Of a DNA stretch of 64,000 nt, positions 63,433 through 64,000 are shown piece by piece. Position 1 is the first letter of the stretch. Each line of letters starts with the position of its first letter. The stretch comes from Ganoderma boninense. Lineage: Eukaryota; Basidiomycota; Agaricomycetes; Polyporales; Polyporaceae. The notes beneath the pieces were generated by a model, which was not told where the DNA came from, did no database searches, and was given only the letters and a program-made list of their open reading frames with translations. Location of the stretch: positions 3,828,467-3,892,466 of the forward strand of contig CM035305.1 of assembly GCA_002900995.3 (NCBI GenBank). The letters are read 5' to 3'. Position numbers and translations under genes: made by a program.

Positions 63433-64000
63433 ATGTCTGACCGTGAATACTCTCCGTCTCCTTCGCCGGAAGAAGACTGGGGCGAGAGCGACAAAGAATG
63501 GATCGTTGACGGAATCGTCGGAGAGAGCGTCGATGCTTTCGGTCAGAAGAGGTAGAGGTCCTTGTTTCAACTTGACTGAAGGAGGACATGGTCGCTCACA
63601 CTCCTATTCAGATATGAGGTTCCGGTGTCTTCTCTACTCCGCCTCCCATGGAACGCTCATCCTCCGACAGGTGAAATGGGGGGAAGGATGGAAGCGCAAG
63701 GACGGCACGAATACGACCTGGGAGCACCCTCGCGAAGACCTCGAAGAGCTCATCAAAGAGTGGGACGAGAAACAGACTGCAAAGCGGATGGCCAAGGCCA
63801 AGGCGAGCCCTGCCATCGAGATAGGTGTCGAGGATTGGCACATGCTCCACGAAGACCGGACAATCGAGCTCGCCCGGGGCTACGAGGAGCTCAAGCAGTT
63901 GTACCTAGACGACGGCCCCAACTCGGACGATCCGCGGCGACCAATCGACTTTGATGGGCAGCTCAAACGGTTGAAGCCTCTCTCGACCGCCGCAAATGCC
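63433..64000 (+). CDS. Chromodomain protein, 5' part (runs off the window)
   Basis: A chromodomain reads methylated histone tails in heterochromatin. The ATG at 63433 gives MSDREYSPSPSPEEDWGESD and EWIVDGIVGESVDAFGQKR, then an intron (about 63551-63609, splitting an Arg codon) and YEVK; a second short intron (about 63618-63674) leads to KWGEGWKRKDGTNTTWEHP and LEELIKEWDEK, completing the domain with its Trp and Trp-Glu-Pro-type residues. Beyond it are a charged helix and GVEDWHMLHEDRTIELARG. No frame break was found. The product is related to HP1 or CHD-type chromodomains, but with only one domain visible the type cannot be fixed. Confidence 0.75.

Overview
The window is nuclear DNA of a filamentous basidiomycete, most likely an Agaricomycete; a white-rot polypore relative is plausible but cannot be proven here. 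The evidence is a compact layout of genes on both strands, many short introns (about 50-70 nt) with GT..AG ends, fungal gene families (Vac8, Rok1, Sub2, a group X hybrid histidine kinase, Vps38/UVRAG), a Plavaka DNA transposon and a basidiomycete-type LINE. No rRNA, tRNA or CRISPR was recognised.

Left end, 1-6 kb, is accessory DNA: an unassigned acidic protein (minus), a 537-bp non-autonomous hAT-type element with 51-100 bp related termini and a perfect 8-bp target duplication, and a Plavaka transposase gene followed by a cluster of nine TAAG motifs. From 7 to 25 kb the content is housekeeping: VAC8 (minus), an acyl-protein thioesterase, the tRNA CCA-adding enzyme, an HMG-box regulator (minus), ROK1 (minus), a mitochondrial dicarboxylate carrier (minus), an unassigned gene opening with a histone-H3-tail-like peptide (minus), and SUB2. 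The stretch 26.2-35.3 kb is one very large hybrid histidine kinase: pseudokinase, AAA-type ATPase, helical repeats, GAF, histidine kinase and receiver. Then come an MFS transporter (minus), an acetyl-CoA transporter, a GYF-domain protein, an unassigned nuclear-looking protein (minus), an unidentified small gene (minus) and a Vps38/UVRAG homologue. The right end holds a 5'-truncated LINE (minus), a PUF4-type Pumilio gene and the start of a chromodomain protein that runs off the window.

The genes form no single pathway. Several pairs share short divergent intergenic regions (VAC8/thioesterase, H3-tail gene/SUB2, MFS/acetyl-CoA transporter). VAC8 and the UVRAG homologue both serve vacuole and autophagy functions; ROK1, SUB2, CCA1, GYF and PUF4 all serve RNA biology, but this looks like chance clustering.

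The most important cross-cutting observation is that conserved reading frames are repeatedly broken by single-base insertions or losses: in the thioesterase, CCA1, HMG, histidine kinase (twice), GYF and LINE genes, and more than fifteen times in the PUF4 gene between about 59.1 and 62.2 kb. Conserved residues stay intact around each break, so errors in the assembled sequence are the leading explanation; true recent mutation is the alternative. Exon chains given here were read by eye and internal boundaries are approximate.
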